Shown piece by piece: positions 63,301-64,000 of a stretch of 64,000 nucleotides of DNA. Positions within the stretch are counted from its first letter, which is position 1. The number at the start of each line of letters is the position of its first letter. This DNA is from Saccharomycopsis fibuligera x Saccharomycopsis cf. fibuligera (lineage: Eukaryota > Ascomycota > Saccharomycetes > Ascoideales > Saccharomycopsidaceae). A program made the translations under genes and the position numbers. Under the pieces are notes generated by a model. The model was not told the DNA's origin. It did no database searches and worked only from the letters and a program-made list of their open reading frames with translations. The DNA is taken from contig CP012813.1 in NCBI GenBank assembly GCA_001936135.1, positions 1,240,001-1,304,000 on the forward strand, read 5' to 3'.

Positions 63301-64000
63301 TGAAAAAATTGTACTCATTAGCCAAATCAGCAGGAGTACAATCAATACGTAGGGATGGTGTTAACAAATCGCCATTGACGTATTCGTAATGGAATTTCAA
63401 GAATCCCAACTCAGTACCAATAGAATTTATCAACTCTTTTGTAAGGTAAGCAAGGTAAAAAGATCTCTTGTGGAAAGCTCTATAGTTCAAGTAATCTTTT
63501 TTTTCGAATAATTCATTTGGTATGGTGACATTCAAATCAACCAAGTTATTGAATGGTAATTGTACTCCAGTTTTCAAGCCAAATGAACCCACTAAAGATA
63601 TATCCTTTGGCTGAGCATACTGGAATTTGTAGTTGATATTTGTTGGTTTTGGATCAGCAAACGGTATAGTGATCTTTTGAAATTTTGGGTGTTTAGTATT
63701 TTTGTCAAATAACGCACTAGCTTGAACCAGATTGAATTTATCCGAGGATTTGATATCCTGGATCGAGTCGTAAAGTTTGTGTAAAAATTTTTCTACTACT
63801 TTGATTCTTGACTCATTTAATTTGACCTCTTTGACAAGCTCATCGATTTGCATTTTGAAAATGTTGGACTTGAATAGCTCAGCGGTCTCTCTAGCAATTT
63901 GGATATCGGAAGAGTCTATCTTGGCCTTCTTTCTCTTTGATTTTTGTTTGGATGCGTCCTTTTCTCTTTGAGTTTGGTCATCATCATCATCCTCATCATC
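60362..64000 (-). CDS. UTP22: U3 snoRNP/UTP-C component Utp22 (Nrap family), 5' end outside window
   Basis: Needed for early 18S rRNA processing in the small-subunit processome, as part of the UTP-C complex with Rrp7 and casein kinase 2. The frame stays open to the right edge, so the N-terminus is missing; the acidic and basic stretch DDEDDDDDQTQREKD then KQKSKRKKAK is already visible. RETAELFKSNIFKMQIDELV is nearly the S. cerevisiae Utp22 sequence, so the ATG at 63853 is internal. The Nrap body follows: VGSFGLKTG, nucleotidyltransferase-like folds without visible catalytic Asp pairs, RYTSTLIPVPFAVSNP, and a C-terminal GEN-TVTGIFYPNVLSSKSFKVNLGYN segment. The visible 1213 residues approach the full family size (1237 in S. 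cerevisiae). Confidence 0.95.
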   Translation of the reverse strand, partial: DDEDDDDDQTQREKDASKQKSKRKKAKIDSSDIQIARETAELFKSNIFKMQIDELVKEVKLNESRIKVVEKFLHKLYDSIQDIKSSDKFNLVQASALFDKNTKHPKFQKITIPFADPKPTNINYKFQYAQPKDISLVGSFGLKTGVQLPFNNLVDLNVTIPNELFEKKDYLNYRAFHKRSFYLAYLTKELINSIGTELGFLKFHYEYVNGDLLTPSLRIDCTPADLANEYNFFKSKFSVRIITSFPVDAFDFKKLLPDRNSIRIQLPEVDTETGEAPQLPPTPIYNASLISNSTYDYYLKVLYKSKKQVEHFNDACILGRLWLLQRGFKSGSFAHGGFGHFEFALLMTLLLKGGGLDGNKILLSGFSSYQLFKGTIKYLATMDIADEGYLSFHSTTHDTIATHVKYISDGFQVPAIFDKATKLNILWKMSINSYQLLKHEAQITLNLLNNDVKDTFDCIFLKKNDISYLKYDLNVELPVPKYLNNEKSLESSHDENSSGVVFSPAEKITFISYENFIKNKLYTILKKGLQEKLKHVSIKIIDHCTNEAKHISGTRTTVHKRKPDINLSTSKIHIGLILNQQESEKLVIKGPLNTEAEEAEEFEQFWGDKASLRRFKDSSIHHCVIWEASANEPTIYQIIKYLFSLHLDSFVSSKIETSVTHFHEKLPLALLPSATKTSPVNVNSFNNFRASFENLYKVMMSLNDDLPLKIKSLMPASTSFRYTSTLIPVPFAVSNPQFFQDAVLEFETSKNWPDQIGALEDTKTAFLLKIHDLLSKSNAASEYRVFIAKDDQLIPYNNNITTLNILAPEGFGFKIRVLTERDEILYLRANANVTKDKRNVLEEIYLKFNQHYIGAVKHTRTVSTISHHFLFFSPVVRLFKRWLDDQFLLHHLNDQLVELIALKVFVDSDSWLPPSSVQNGFLRILYFLANWNWKQDPLVLDLTKKLDRELELSNGVGAGLDSNNEAFAKLSDRLTIQLYHTLTSNFDQVRKTDPNGVKTQYFIGSKDDNSGILWGNNVPLPIATRLTALSRVAINLLETRGLDSKSIDLLFKPALEDYDLVIMTKTGTPLKEFSGLISKTTYKNLTKLQDFSNLNNSTNADGNDKNNIDEICNKFDPVQEFVRQLNDKYSNVILFSTHKFGGLNEKGENTVTGIFYPNVLSSKSFKVNLGYNVKPADGSAKDMVVVNKEALLNEIAELGGDLVHNFYIKQRN

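Overview
This window is nuclear DNA of a budding yeast (Saccharomycotina). It is AT-rich. Genes are mostly intronless and separated by AT-rich spacers with long A/T tracts. Two nuclear tRNA genes have introns, and the few mRNA introns carry the classic yeast signals (GTATGT or GTAAGT-type donors, TACTAAC branch points). Protein matches are to S. cerevisiae and Candida-type families: Gas1, Pfk2, Spc105, Ssq1, Sin3, Rpc40, Utp22. The gene order does not follow S. cerevisiae, so the species is distant from it. I cannot name the species. I cannot settle its CUG code either: CTG codons are rare and I found none at a clearly invariant position.

Layout. 0-9.3 kb: 3' part of UBP12 (+), a tiny GPI-type wall protein (-), AMN1 (+). 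9.3-18.4 kb: a convergent spacer holding a CGG/CCG-rich island, the iron permease FTR1 (-), then about 6.1 kb with no convincing gene. 18.4-25 kb: an unrecognised Asn/Ser-rich protein (+), tRNA-Leu(CAA) with intron (-), a long spacer with a short dispersed repeat and a polypurine stretch, then GAS1 (+). 25-34 kb: PFK2 (+) converging on SPC105/KNL1 (-), with a pure (AAAAAT)28 array between their 3' ends. 35-46.7 kb: a DFG5/DCW1-type GH76 protein (-), DLT1 (+), a PCL5-like cyclin (+), SSQ1 (+), and SIN3 (-), whose 5' end is split by three small introns. 46.7-50.5 kb: a repeat-bearing spacer, tRNA-Ile(AAU) with intron (+), and the ADP/ATP carrier (-). 50.5-64 kb: a Gyp5/Gyl1-like TBC protein (+), RPC40 (+), a spliced membrane-protein gene (-), and UTP22 (-), cut by the window end.

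The genes are ordinary housekeeping and cell-surface functions and do not form one pathway. GAS1, the GH76 protein and the small GPI protein all act at the cell wall. RPC40 and UTP22 both serve ribosome production. PFK2 and the ADP/ATP carrier serve energy metabolism. FTR1 and SSQ1 both concern iron (uptake and Fe-S assembly). I see no operon-like or novel defence system. The less ordinary points are the three-intron SIN3, the intron in tRNA-Ile(AAU), a related repeat about 400 bp upstream of both tRNA genes, a TBC protein that seems to have lost both catalytic fingers, and two CGG/CCG-rich islands in otherwise AT-rich spacers.

Several natural starts differ from the longest open frames. I chose the first in-frame ATG for AMN1, GAS1, PFK2, the PCL5-like gene, SSQ1 and the ADP/ATP carrier. 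For SIN3 and the gene at 58 kb I chose spliced upstream starts.
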